Source of the DNA: Prevotella sp.
Lineage (GTDB): Bacteria > Bacteroidota > Bacteroidia > Bacteroidales > Bacteroidaceae
Assembly (NCBI GenBank): GCA_017557185.1
Contig: JAFZAP010000025.1
Location: 1-32,523 of the forward strand
Reading direction: 5' to 3'
DNA: 32,523 bases
Shown piece by piece: positions 8,526 through 14,981 of the stretch; the first letter of the stretch is position 1; every line of letters begins with the position of its first letter. Position numbers and translations under genes: made by a program. The notes beneath the pieces are model-generated. The model was not told where the DNA came from. It worked only from the letters and a program-made list of their open reading frames with translations, and ran no database searches.

Positions 8526-11500
8526 TTACCACAGCCCAAACTCGTACAGTCGTGTGGCGATGCCGCCGATCTCCTGCGTAGGACCAACCACATACAGACG
8601 GACATAGCGCACCGACCGAGGCTCGAAGCTGCGGTCGGTCTCGTTCAGTCGGTTGCCGTCGAGGATATCGAGCGTCTGCCACTCCTCGCCGGGCGCATTG
8701 CGACCCTGCAGCAGCACCGTACGCGTGATATAGTCTTCCGTCTCATGCCCTGCATGCAGCAGACGCCAGCGGCTCACGCTCTTCGTCTCGCCGAGGTCGT
8801 AGACGATGTAGTTCGGGGCGTTATGCGTGTCGCACCACTTCGTATCGTCCTTCCCGTCGGTAAGCATGGCGGGACTCTCCTTCTCATTCACGAAGCCCGA
8901 GCACTCTATGGGCTGCATGCCGCGCACCAGGCTCGCCGTCTTCGGCTTTCCCTGCTTCGCCGTCACCATCTCCTCCTGATAGCTGACGTCGTCGGTATTC
9001 GAGGTCTCGAACAGACTGCTTGCCGGCTTCACACCCTCGCCCTCGTTGGCCACCGTAGCGGCAAACAGCACGACGTGCCTGTCGGCAGGCAGGATCACCT
9101 GCGTGGTGCCCTTCGGCAGGTCGATGGCGACCTTGAACATATACGTGAACTCATAGGGCTCGTCGGCCGAGAGCGAGTGGCGGTGAGTACCCGTGTAGGC
9201 CACCTGGGCCTGCTTCAGGAATCCCTTCGTGTGGCCGGTATGACCCCACTGACCGATGAACCCGCTGTAGAACGGCACCTCCACCGTCTGTCGCCAGCGC
9301 TTGGCATTCTTCTGCGCCGAGAGCGCCGTGAACTCAGCCTTTCGGTCGCCCTCGCTGCTGGCGGCGAGCAGATACAGGCGGTTGTAGCCCGCAGGCACCT
9401 GCAGCGTGTCGCCCTCGCAGGCCATACCGTTTGCGGCATCCTTCTCGCCCAGGCGGAACGTGATGCCGTCGGCCGTCAGCGACTCCGGCAGCAGTTCTGC
9501 TGCATAGCTGTAGCCACCCTCGAAGTCGGCATCCTTGCGGAAGGCATTAAACGTCGCACACTTCTTATTGAATGCCAGCACGAGCGGCTGCTGCGCGATA
9601 GCCTCTTCCTTCTGTTTCCGCAGCTTCACCTTGTAGGTCCTCACGCCGAACGGATTGATGTCCACCGCGAGCTTATTGCCCACGAACGGCGCCTCGCCAA
9701 TCGTCTTCTCCGTACCGTCGGCCTCCACAGCCGCTACGATGTTGGCGGCGAAGGTCAGCGTGGCCTGCTGCTCCTCCTTTCCGCCCAGCTCATGCACGCG
9801 CACCACATATTCGTCGCTCACCTCGGCACGCTTCATCGTGCGGATGAGCACATTGTCGTTGTCGCACTCCACAAACGAGAACGAACGACCTTGTGCACCC
9901 TTGTGACGCGGGGCTACGAAGGCGCGCAGCGGACTGTTGAACGCAGTAGCGCGGCGGGCGGTCAGCGGCAGGTCCATTGCCCCCTGGTGGCCGATGATGC
10001 TATAGGTGAACACGTGGTGGCCCTTGTCCTGATGAGCCTGATAGGCGAAGCTCTTGCCCGGCTTCGGCGCGTAGAGCAGCGACAGGCGCAGCGTGTTGTC
10101 GTTGGGCTTGTCCCAGCCGTAGCGGCCGTTGTTCAGGATCGTCACGCCATACGCCCCGCTGCGGTCGGTCAGGTCGGTCCATTCGTGCGAATACACCTCA
10201 AACTGATTATCGCGGTTGTTGCCGCGCTGCACAGTGCCCAGCCCGAGGTCGTAGGAAGCCATCTCGTTGGCGATGCCCAGCGGGAACTCCGCCTTCAGCA
10301 GGGCGTTCTCGGCAGCCCAGTCCACCGTCGTCTCGAAGTCCAGGCGGTCGGCCTCGGCACCCTCGTAGAGGTGCAGGTCCTGACGGATCACCGTCGCCCC
10401 GTAGCGCTTGCTCACGCGCAGCGTCTTGCGCAGCTGGCCGTTCTCGACCACCTCCATGCTCACATCCTCGTGGATGGGCAGCGGGTCCTTGTCGAGCGTG
10501 CGCTTATGGATCTCCCATGCCGGCCACGTCTCCGACCTGCAGTCGTCGAACACCACCAGGCGGATACTCTTCCCGGCTGCCACTAGCTCGCGCTGTGCAC
10601 GCTTGTCGTAGAGCGACACCAGGTCGCCGTGCTCATCCAGCCGCAGGCGGTACACCGAGTTCTCCAACTCCCTGACTCCCCTCCCTACGGGGGAGGGGTT
10701 GGGGGTGGGGCTTTCTGTCAGGCCATACACCGCCATACCTGCCGAAGGCACCTCCGCCTCAAACAGCAGCTGACGGCCGACGATCTGCGACGGCACCTTC
10801 CGTCCGGCACCATCCACGACGCTCAGCGCCTGCGCCTTTCCCAGCTGGTCCAGGTCCACCTTCACCAGACCCTTCACCGCGAACGCCTCGTTGTTATACA
10901 CCACCACGGGCGTGCCGGCCACCTGTGTGTCCATCTTCCGAGCCACACCGCCGACACTCGTCGTGAGCACATCCGAGAACTGCTTCAGCGACAGCAGCTC
11001 GTCGTTCCACGAGAACTCATACGCCCGCGGAATGCTCGTTCCCGTCACGTCGTCGTGGAACTGATGCCACAGCATCCTGCGCCACGACTCCGTCATCAGC
11101 CCGATCGGATAGCGATAGGCGCCAGCCCAGTCGGCCATCACCGCAGCACGCTCGGCAGCGTCGCCCAGGTGCTCGTTCTGGCGGTTGTAGAGCTTCATCG
11201 CAGCCTGCGACGTATAGCAGCCGTTGCCGTGCAGGTCCATATACAGCTCTCCGCGGAACGACGGCAGGTTCTCCATCTGTCCCGACGACAGCACGTCCTT
11301 GTAGAGCTGGTCGCTCGTAGCACTGAGAATCCTCAGCGGACCGCTGCCCCGCAGGCCCTTCTCCACGCCGCGCACCGAAGCCACCGTCGGCGAGCCGCCC
11401 ACATCGCCCGTGCCGTAGTAGCGATACGACACGCGCTGCGGACTCTCCTCCACCTCGCGTATCAGCATCTCACTGCTCGAGAGGTCCTCGTCGGGCAGGC

Positions 11501-12164
11501 GCTGCGAGTAGTTGAAGCCGTGCGCCATCAGCATCTTGCTGCCGTCGATGCCCTCCCACACGCCGAACGAGAACGGATAGCGCTTCCCGCCCTCATAGAA
11601 CGGATTCGTGCGCCACACCAGCTTCTGCGACGAGAAGCCGATCAGACCGCAGTGGCGAGCCAGCGTAGGCATCGTGTACGGGAAGCCGAAGCAGTCGGGC
11701 AGGAACACGTCCGTGCCCTCCGTGTCGAACTCCTGGCGGAAGAACGTCTGGCCGAGCAGGATGTTGCGAATCCACGACTCCGGCGAGCACACAATCGTCT
11801 CGCACGCATCCCAGCTGCTGCCGGTGATGTGCCACCGCCCCTTGCGAATCCATTCCTTCAGCTCCTCATACTGCAGCGGGTAGTACTCCTTCATCCAGCT
11901 GTACTTCACGCCGCCCTCGAAGTTGAAGATGTAGTCAGGATACTGGCGGAACAGATGGAAGTTCTGAACCATCGTGTCCCACACATAGTTCTTAATCGTG
12001 GTCTGCACATCCCAGTTCCACTGCGTGTCCAGATGGGCATCGGCAACCATATACACCGTGCCCGGCGCCTCGCCGGCGCCCTGTGCGTGAGCATCGGCGC
12101 TGCCCAGCAGCAGCGACGCCAGCACCAGCAACAAATACCTTGCGTCTCTCATCATTCTGTGCAT
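8526..12164 (-). CDS. Secreted GH38 alpha-mannosidase with C-terminal F5/8 type C domain
   Basis: Protein of 1212 residues with a signal peptide (about 1-28, ending AHAQ). The GH38 N-terminal domain starts at MVADAHLDTQWNW; His44 and Asp46 would bind the zinc ion and Asp157 (FLPDCFGFP) is the likely nucleophile. WHQFHDDVTGTS downstream supplies a further zinc-binding histidine. GH38 enzymes remove alpha-mannosyl residues, for example from N-glycans, with retention of configuration. The last 140 residues (VNEKESPAMLTDGKDDTKWCD through RSVRYVRLYVVG) form an F5/8C-like carbohydrate-binding domain. Residues about 482-498 (SPTPNPSPVGRGVRELE) are encoded by a C/G-rich dispersed repeat sitting in frame. 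M4 and M5 are alternative starts. The gene stands alone. Confidence 0.9.
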   Translation of the reverse strand: MHRMMRDARYLLLVLASLLLGSADAHAQGAGEAPGTVYMVADAHLDTQWNWDVQTTIKNYVWDTMVQNFHLFRQYPDYIFNFEGGVKYSWMKEYYPLQYEELKEWIRKGRWHITGSSWDACETIVCSPESWIRNILLGQTFFRQEFDTEGTDVFLPDCFGFPYTMPTLARHCGLIGFSSQKLVWRTNPFYEGGKRYPFSFGVWEGIDGSKMLMAHGFNYSQRLPDEDLSSSEMLIREVEESPQRVSYRYYGTGDVGGSPTVASVRGVEKGLRGSGPLRILSATSDQLYKDVLSSGQMENLPSFRGELYMDLHGNGCYTSQAAMKLYNRQNEHLGDAAERAAVMADWAGAYRYPIGLMTESWRRMLWHQFHDDVTGTSIPRAYEFSWNDELLSLKQFSDVLTTSVGGVARKMDTQVAGTPVVVYNNEAFAVKGLVKVDLDQLGKAQALSVVDGAGRKVPSQIVGRQLLFEAEVPSAGMAVYGLTESPTPNPSPVGRGVRELENSVYRLRLDEHGDLVSLYDKRAQRELVAAGKSIRLVVFDDCRSETWPAWEIHKRTLDKDPLPIHEDVSMEVVENGQLRKTLRVSKRYGATVIRQDLHLYEGAEADRLDFETTVDWAAENALLKAEFPLGIANEMASYDLGLGTVQRGNNRDNQFEVYSHEWTDLTDRSGAYGVTILNNGRYGWDKPNDNTLRLSLLYAPKPGKSFAYQAHQDKGHHVFTYSIIGHQGAMDLPLTARRATAFNSPLRAFVAPRHKGAQGRSFSFVECDNDNVLIRTMKRAEVSDEYVVRVHELGGKEEQQATLTFAANIVAAVEADGTEKTIGEAPFVGNKLAVDINPFGVRTYKVKLRKQKEEAIAQQPLVLAFNKKCATFNAFRKDADFEGGYSYAAELLPESLTADGITFRLGEKDAANGMACEGDTLQVPAGYNRLYLLAASSEGDRKAEFTALSAQKNAKRWRQTVEVPFYSGFIGQWGHTGHTKGFLKQAQVAYTGTHRHSLSADEPYEFTYMFKVAIDLPKGTTQVILPADRHVVLFAATVANEGEGVKPASSLFETSNTDDVSYQEEMVTAKQGKPKTASLVRGMQPIECSGFVNEKESPAMLTDGKDDTKWCDTHNAPNYIVYDLGETKSVSRWRLLHAGHETEDYITRTVLLQGRNAPGEEWQTLDILDGNRLNETDRSFEPRSVRYVRLYVVGPTQEIGGIATRLYEFGLW
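10668..10715. repeat. C/G-rich dispersed repeat inside the GH38 gene
   Basis: The plus strand reads as a run of CCCTCCC...GGGGGAGGGG and GGGGTGGGG words identical in style to the intergenic tracts at 330-380 and 8500-8525. It adds about 17 residues rich in Pro, Ser, Gly and Arg without breaking the frame. Four G-runs close together could also fold as a G-quadruplex in the plus strand. Confidence 0.7.
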
Positions 12165-12192
12165 TTTTTCAGATTGTTTAGTTATTTCCCGA

Positions 12193-12227
12193 CAAAGTTA
12201 CAAAATTTTCTCCATCCACGTACAAAA
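12193..12227 (-). promoter_or_regulatory. Promoter of the GH38 gene
   Basis: On the minus strand TAACTTTG (12200-12193) fits the -7 consensus and TTTTG (12227-12223) lies about 22 bp upstream, a slightly long spacing. A start near 12186 gives a leader of about 21 nt to the ATG at 12164, which is preceded by an A-rich run. Confidence 0.6.
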
Positions 12228-12244
12228 CAACCCCGCTTTTTTTT

Positions 12245-12389
12245 AGGTAATTATAAACTTTTTGACCCATCAGTTTCTCCACGGATCTTAGATGATTCTA
12301 AGGAATGAAGGAATCAAGGAATTTAGACAGAGAGACATAGAGTCGGAGAGCCGAGCGCGTTTCCCCAATTCCCATGTTCCTTAGAAATC
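12245..12389. repeat. Dispersed repeat with short inverted-repeat (MITE-like) element
   Basis: Bases 12245-12288 match 32110-32155 with few changes (they share TCAGTTTCTCCACGGATCT). The element proper starts at about 12292 with ATTCTAAGGAATGAAGGAA and ends at about 12389 with TTCCTTAGAAAT in inverse orientation. The same left end begins the 295-bp element at 32204. At about 98 bp this copy looks like an internally deleted relative. It has no coding capacity. Confidence 0.65.
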
Positions 12390-12552
12390 TCTCTTTGTCT
12401 CTTTGTCTCTATGTCTTATTTGGGAATCGCGGAACAATCGCAGGAACCGGCTGGCTCCATCACATCTCCACACTAGTGTAAAGCCTCACCCCAGCCCTCT
12501 CCAAGGAGAGGGAGCACGAAGGGGAGGGGGGTGAAATGACCAGCCCGCGCTC
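12390..12552. other. Non-coding stretch with simple and C/G-rich repeats
   Basis: Bases 12390-12418 are CTCTTTGT/CTCTATGT simple repeats, the reverse of GACAGAGAGACATAGAG at 12327. Bases 12482-12530 contain the GCCTCACCCCAGCCCTCTCC family that also occurs at 31849, 13338 and inside gltB. I see no gene or promoter between them. Confidence 0.6.
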
Positions 12553-12635
12553 GTAGGGGCAGACCCCCGTGTCTACCCGCCATTTGTGTCCATTTCGTGT
12601 CCGCTGTTCGGGCAGACACAGGGGTCTGCCCCTAC
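12553..12635. repeat. 83-bp palindromic dispersed element
   Basis: Left arm 12553-12579 (GTAGGGGCAGACCCCCGTGT and onward) and right arm 12609-12635 are inverted repeats of 27 bp with two mismatches around a 29-base loop. A second copy opens the window (1-70). The element has no open frame and would fold into a strong hairpin as RNA or single-stranded DNA. Confidence 0.8.
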
Positions 12636-12711
12636 ATGTGGCGCCGCAGGCAAAAACAAATCTTTGTGGACAGAATTATTCTAATTATTCTAATTTGTTT
12701 CCGATAAAACG

Positions 12712-12882
12712 ATGAAGCTGAGTAAGAATTTTACATTAGAGGAACTAACGGCGACAAGTCACAGGAAGCTGCAGGATGCGCCCTCGATGGAGGTGATCAG
12801 GAATTTGCAGAATCTCTGCATTCACGTGCTGCAGCCGCTAAGCGGAACCCACCTCCCCCGCTCGGCTCTGCCGCTTGCGTAG
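12712..12882 (+). pseudogene. 5' remnant of a peptidase M15-like (D-Ala-D-Ala carboxypeptidase family) gene
   Basis: A 56-codon frame begins MKLSKNFTLEELTATSHRK and continues PSMEVIRNLQNLCIHVLQPL. This is the conserved start of the small M15-type peptidases common in Bacteroidetes mobile and phage-like loci, which normally run to about 130-150 residues with a zinc-binding H-x6-D...H core. Here homology stops after VLQPL, exactly where the dispersed CCCCCGCTCGGCTCTGCCGC module begins, and a stop follows in the repeat. No catalytic residues remain, so I call it a truncated pseudogene. The family call rests on the N-terminal pattern only. Confidence 0.6.
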
Positions 12883-12935
12883 TAAACGGAGCAAACGCTT
12901 TTTTTTCGCTCCGTCAATAGGCATTCGTGTGAATA

Positions 12936-12962
12936 TTTAAAAAGGGAGGGCCGAAGCCCTCC
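12936..12962 (-). terminator. Intrinsic terminator with UUCG tetraloop
   Basis: On the minus strand GGAGGGC-TTCG-GCCCTCC forms a perfect 7-bp stem with a stable tetraloop and is followed by CTTTTT. It lies 126 bp after the stop of the small HTH-like gene and probably ends that transcript. The intervening 12963-13088 holds no convincing gene. Confidence 0.75.
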
Positions 12963-13088
12963 GTGAGCAAAAAATTTATCTGCAACGTTCGTTGCGAGTA
13001 CAGGCTGCATCATGGCATAGCTCAAGCAAGCTTGGCTCTGCTCATCTGATTTGCACTGTACTTGCGTCGACGACGAAGCCGTGAGAGA

Positions 13089-13262
13089 TTACTGGGCTGG
13101 AGTCCACTTGCAGCGGACGGGCGACACGATGGCTCCCTCTTTCTTCAACTCGGCAAAAGCCTTGTCCACTTCCTTGCGGTCGATACCTGTGATTTCCGCA
13201 ATCTTGCCTGCGTTGACGGGTGCACCGAACTCGCGCATGGCTTGTAATACTTGTTCTTTCAT
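13089..13262 (-). CDS. 57-residue winged-helix-like small protein
   Basis: From the ATG at 13262 the minus strand encodes 57 residues beginning MKEQVLQAMREFGAPVNAGK. The order helix, AGKIAEITGIDRKEVDKAF, then AELKKEGAIVSPVRCKW reads as a compact winged helix-turn-helix: the central part matches a recognition-helix pattern and the end forms the wing. Small stand-alone proteins of this type occur in Bacteroidales; their targets are not known to me. Length, charge pattern and the terminator downstream argue for a real gene. I see no consensus promoter upstream, where the sequence is A/T-rich (TTAAAATTTTAA). Confidence 0.75.
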   Translation of the reverse strand: MKEQVLQAMREFGAPVNAGKIAEITGIDRKEVDKAFAELKKEGAIVSPVRCKWTPAQ

Positions 13263-13299
13263 TGTTTTTAAAATTTTAAGGTATTAATTTTCAACTTTC

Positions 13300-13405
13300 C
13301 GCTCGGCTCTGCCGCTTATAGCTACCCTCGCCTTTCGGAGAGGGGCTGGGGGTGAGGCCATCGCGGAGCAAGAACTTTCAACTATCAACTTTCAACTATC
13401 AACTA
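13300..13405. repeat. Repeat-filled spacer
   Basis: This gap holds the CGCTCGGCTCTGCCGCTT module (13301-13318), the C/G-rich GAGAGGGGCTGGGGGTGAGGC tract (13338-13358) and a tandem ACTTTCAACTATCA repeat (13374-13404). All three families recur elsewhere in the window. There is no gene. Confidence 0.7.
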
Positions 13406-13861
13406 TTACAGTTGCAACCGCAGCCAGTGCCGCGCGTCAATCTTCTCGATGAGCTCCACTGCGCCCTGGCTCCAGAAGAGGTCTTCTTCCTCGTCCCTCA
13501 GGTAGTCCTTCAGCAGATCGTAGGTGATGGGATCGTCCTTCACGCCCTCCATGCACTTCATCAGCAGTTCAACGCCTGGCTCTTGAATGGCGAGGTCGGC
13601 CTTGACATACTCAACGGGGTCGCAGATCAGGTCGCGCCTCTTCATGCCTTCGAACTTGATTTCTCCGCCAAGGTCGAGGATGCGCTCCGTGAACTTCTCC
13701 ACCCAGCCCATCTCCTCATTGAAATGGCCGATGTATTTCTCTCCGAGTTTGGTGATGCCCTGCGACTTGAAGATCATGCCCTGCTGCTTGTGAACGATGG
13801 CGCCTTCTGCCAGATGGGTTACGAAAAACTGTAATGCCTCAATAGATTTCTTCTTGTCCAT
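13406..13861 (-). CDS. Ferritin-like four-helix protein lacking both ferroxidase histidines
   Basis: Protein of 151 residues. The pattern HLAEGAIVHKQQGMIFKSQG, then FNEEMGWVEKFTERILDLGG, then YVKADLAIQEPGVELL, then LRDEEEDLFWSQGAVELIEKI follows the four helices of bacterioferritin closely, and the length is typical. The conserved glutamates of the di-iron site can be placed, but the two histidines of the usual E-x-x-H pairs are replaced (EMGW instead of EMKH, EEEDL instead of EEEHI). No haem-binding methionine can be assigned with confidence. It may bind metal differently or may have another role, for example in redox stress. The gene is divergent from the AraC regulator at 14021, which probably controls it. 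Confidence 0.7.
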   Translation of the reverse strand: MDKKKSIEALQFFVTHLAEGAIVHKQQGMIFKSQGITKLGEKYIGHFNEEMGWVEKFTERILDLGGEIKFEGMKRRDLICDPVEYVKADLAIQEPGVELLMKCMEGVKDDPITYDLLKDYLRDEEEDLFWSQGAVELIEKIDARHWLRLQL

Positions 13862-13919
13862 AATTGTTTTGTTTTTAGTTGTTAGACGATTATGTTATTT
13901 TCATTCATAAATCACACCG

Positions 13920-13950
13920 CAAAATTACGGAGTTTTTTGCACGAATCCAA
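13920..13950 (-). promoter_or_regulatory. Promoter of the ferritin-like gene
   Basis: Minus-strand TAATTTTG (13927-13920) is a good -7 box and TTG (13950-13948, in TTTGG) a -33 box with 20-bp spacing. The expected start near 13913 gives a leader of about 50 nt. The direct repeats at 13952-13990 abut the -33 box. Confidence 0.7.
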
Positions 13951-13951
13951 A

Positions 13952-13990
13952 TCTGAAACAATACAAAACTTGTCTGAAACGATACAACTA
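13952..13990 (+). promoter_or_regulatory. Two direct repeats, 21-bp period (AraC-type operator candidate)
   Basis: TCTGAAACAATACAAAACT at 13952-13970 is followed by TCTGAAACGATACAACTA at 13973-13990, repeating every 21 bp, two helical turns. AraC-family dimers bind exactly this kind of tandem half-site. The pair sits between the divergent promoters, touching the -33 box of the ferritin-like gene and just upstream of the -7 box of the regulator's own gene. Confidence 0.65.
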
Positions 13991-14004
13991 TGAGAAATTA
14001 TTCG

Positions 14005-14012
14005 TATCTTTG
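14005..14012 (+). promoter_or_regulatory. -7 box of the AraC-type regulator gene
   Basis: TATCTTTG fits TAnnTTTG. No -33 TTG is found at the right distance. The start site should fall at about 14018-14020, so the ATG at 14021 would be at or within a few bases of the mRNA 5' end. Confidence 0.55.
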
Positions 14013-14020
14013 CCCCCGAT

Positions 14021-14902
14021 ATGTACACGCTGAATGAATATTTGCCGATATTTGTTGGCGACGACTTGCCCGAAAAAGGTGGTGACGACGGGATGTACTG
14101 TCTGGAAACAGACGGGCCGAAAATCCTTCGTGCCAACCTGTTGCATGGATTCGTGGCCTGCTTCGCCTTTATGCTGGTGGACAAAGGGTGGATGACGATT
14201 CACTACAACGGGCGCGATCTGACGCTACGTCCCAACGACCTGTACACCTATTCGCCAGGCCTCCCCGTCGACGTCATCGCCACCTCCGACGATTTCCACG
14301 GCTACTGTCTGATGGCCGATGAGCATGTCACCATTGAGGCTCCATCCCTCCACGACCTCCTGCATCTGGCCTACCTGCCCATCGTACAGCTGCATGAGCC
14401 CAAGCAGACGCTGGCCTCAGATGCCGCACAGCATCTGATTGCAAAGATGCGCGAAATCATCGGCTATCTTCATTCCGACCATATTTATAAAGGCGAGGTG
14501 TTGCGCATGCTCTATTCCATCTTCCTGCTCGACCTGCAGAATGCCCAGCAGCGTGCCATCGTACACCGCCAGACGCCCCAGCGCGTGGAGGAGATCTTCA
14601 TCGGCTTCATCCGTCTGCTGCCCCGCCACTTCGCCCGGCACCACGACATCCCGTTCTATGCCGACCAGCTCAATATCTCTACCGTCTATCTCTCCCGCGT
14701 GGTTCGTCAGGTCACGGGCCGCACCGTTGTCGACTATATCAATCAGATGCTACTGATGGAGGCCTCCTTCCTGTTGCAAACCTCCCGACTGAGCATCACC
14801 CAGATAGCCGACCGCCTCCACTTCGCCGACACCCCTTCCTTCAGCAAGTTCTTCCTACGCCTGAAGGGCATGAGTCCGAAGGAATATCGGAAGGGGTTCT
14901 AA
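14021..14902 (+). CDS. AraC-family transcriptional regulator
   Basis: Protein of 293 residues. Residues 1-115 form a cupin-like sensing domain (GWMTIHYNGRDLTLRPNDLYTYSPG is the characteristic beta-barrel turn). Residues about 200-293 contain the double helix-turn-helix: FYADQLNISTVYLSRVVRQVTG, then ISQIADRLHF-like ITQIADRLHFADTPSFSKFFLRLKGMSPKEYRK. It is transcribed away from the ferritin-like gene, with a tandem operator candidate between them, so local and autogenous regulation are likely. The effector is unknown. The start at 14021 gives an almost leaderless message; a later ATG (residue 28, nt 14102) would cut into the cupin domain. Confidence 0.88.
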   Translation: MYTLNEYLPIFVGDDLPEKGGDDGMYCLETDGPKILRANLLHGFVACFAFMLVDKGWMTIHYNGRDLTLRPNDLYTYSPGLPVDVIATSDDFHGYCLMADEHVTIEAPSLHDLLHLAYLPIVQLHEPKQTLASDAAQHLIAKMREIIGYLHSDHIYKGEVLRMLYSIFLLDLQNAQQRAIVHRQTPQRVEEIFIGFIRLLPRHFARHHDIPFYADQLNISTVYLSRVVRQVTGRTVVDYINQMLLMEASFLLQTSRLSITQIADRLHFADTPSFSKFFLRLKGMSPKEYRKGF

Positions 14903-14904
14903 CT

Positions 14905-14981
14905 ATAGGCATTCGTGTGAACGCCTTTGACGCATTTTTTGGTCGTTCCGTCAATAGGCATTCGTGTGAACGCCTTTGACG
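14905..14981. repeat. 28-bp direct duplication overlapping the asnB 3' end, with hairpin
   Basis: The 28-mer at 14905-14932 recurs exactly at 14954-14981; the second copy encodes the last nine AsnB residues, VKGVHTNAY. A 23-base part also occurs at 12911-12933. Each copy contains the stem GGCATTC-GTGT-GAACGCC (7 bp, one wobble). On the plus strand the first copy is followed by CATTTTTT, so it may end the araC-type transcript. Confidence 0.7.

Noticed and set aside
8517-12308. Two long plus-strand frames opposite the GH38 gene
   Set aside because: Arg/His/Leu-rich shadow translations with no family pattern, lying wholly over a convincing GH38 gene.
12822-13025. 67-codon minus-strand frame (MSYAMMQPVLATNVADKFF...)
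   Set aside because: It runs through the terminator hairpin at 12945-12962 and the dispersed CGCTCGGCTC module, and has no promoter of its own; probably repeat-derived translation, though a small RNA there is not excluded.
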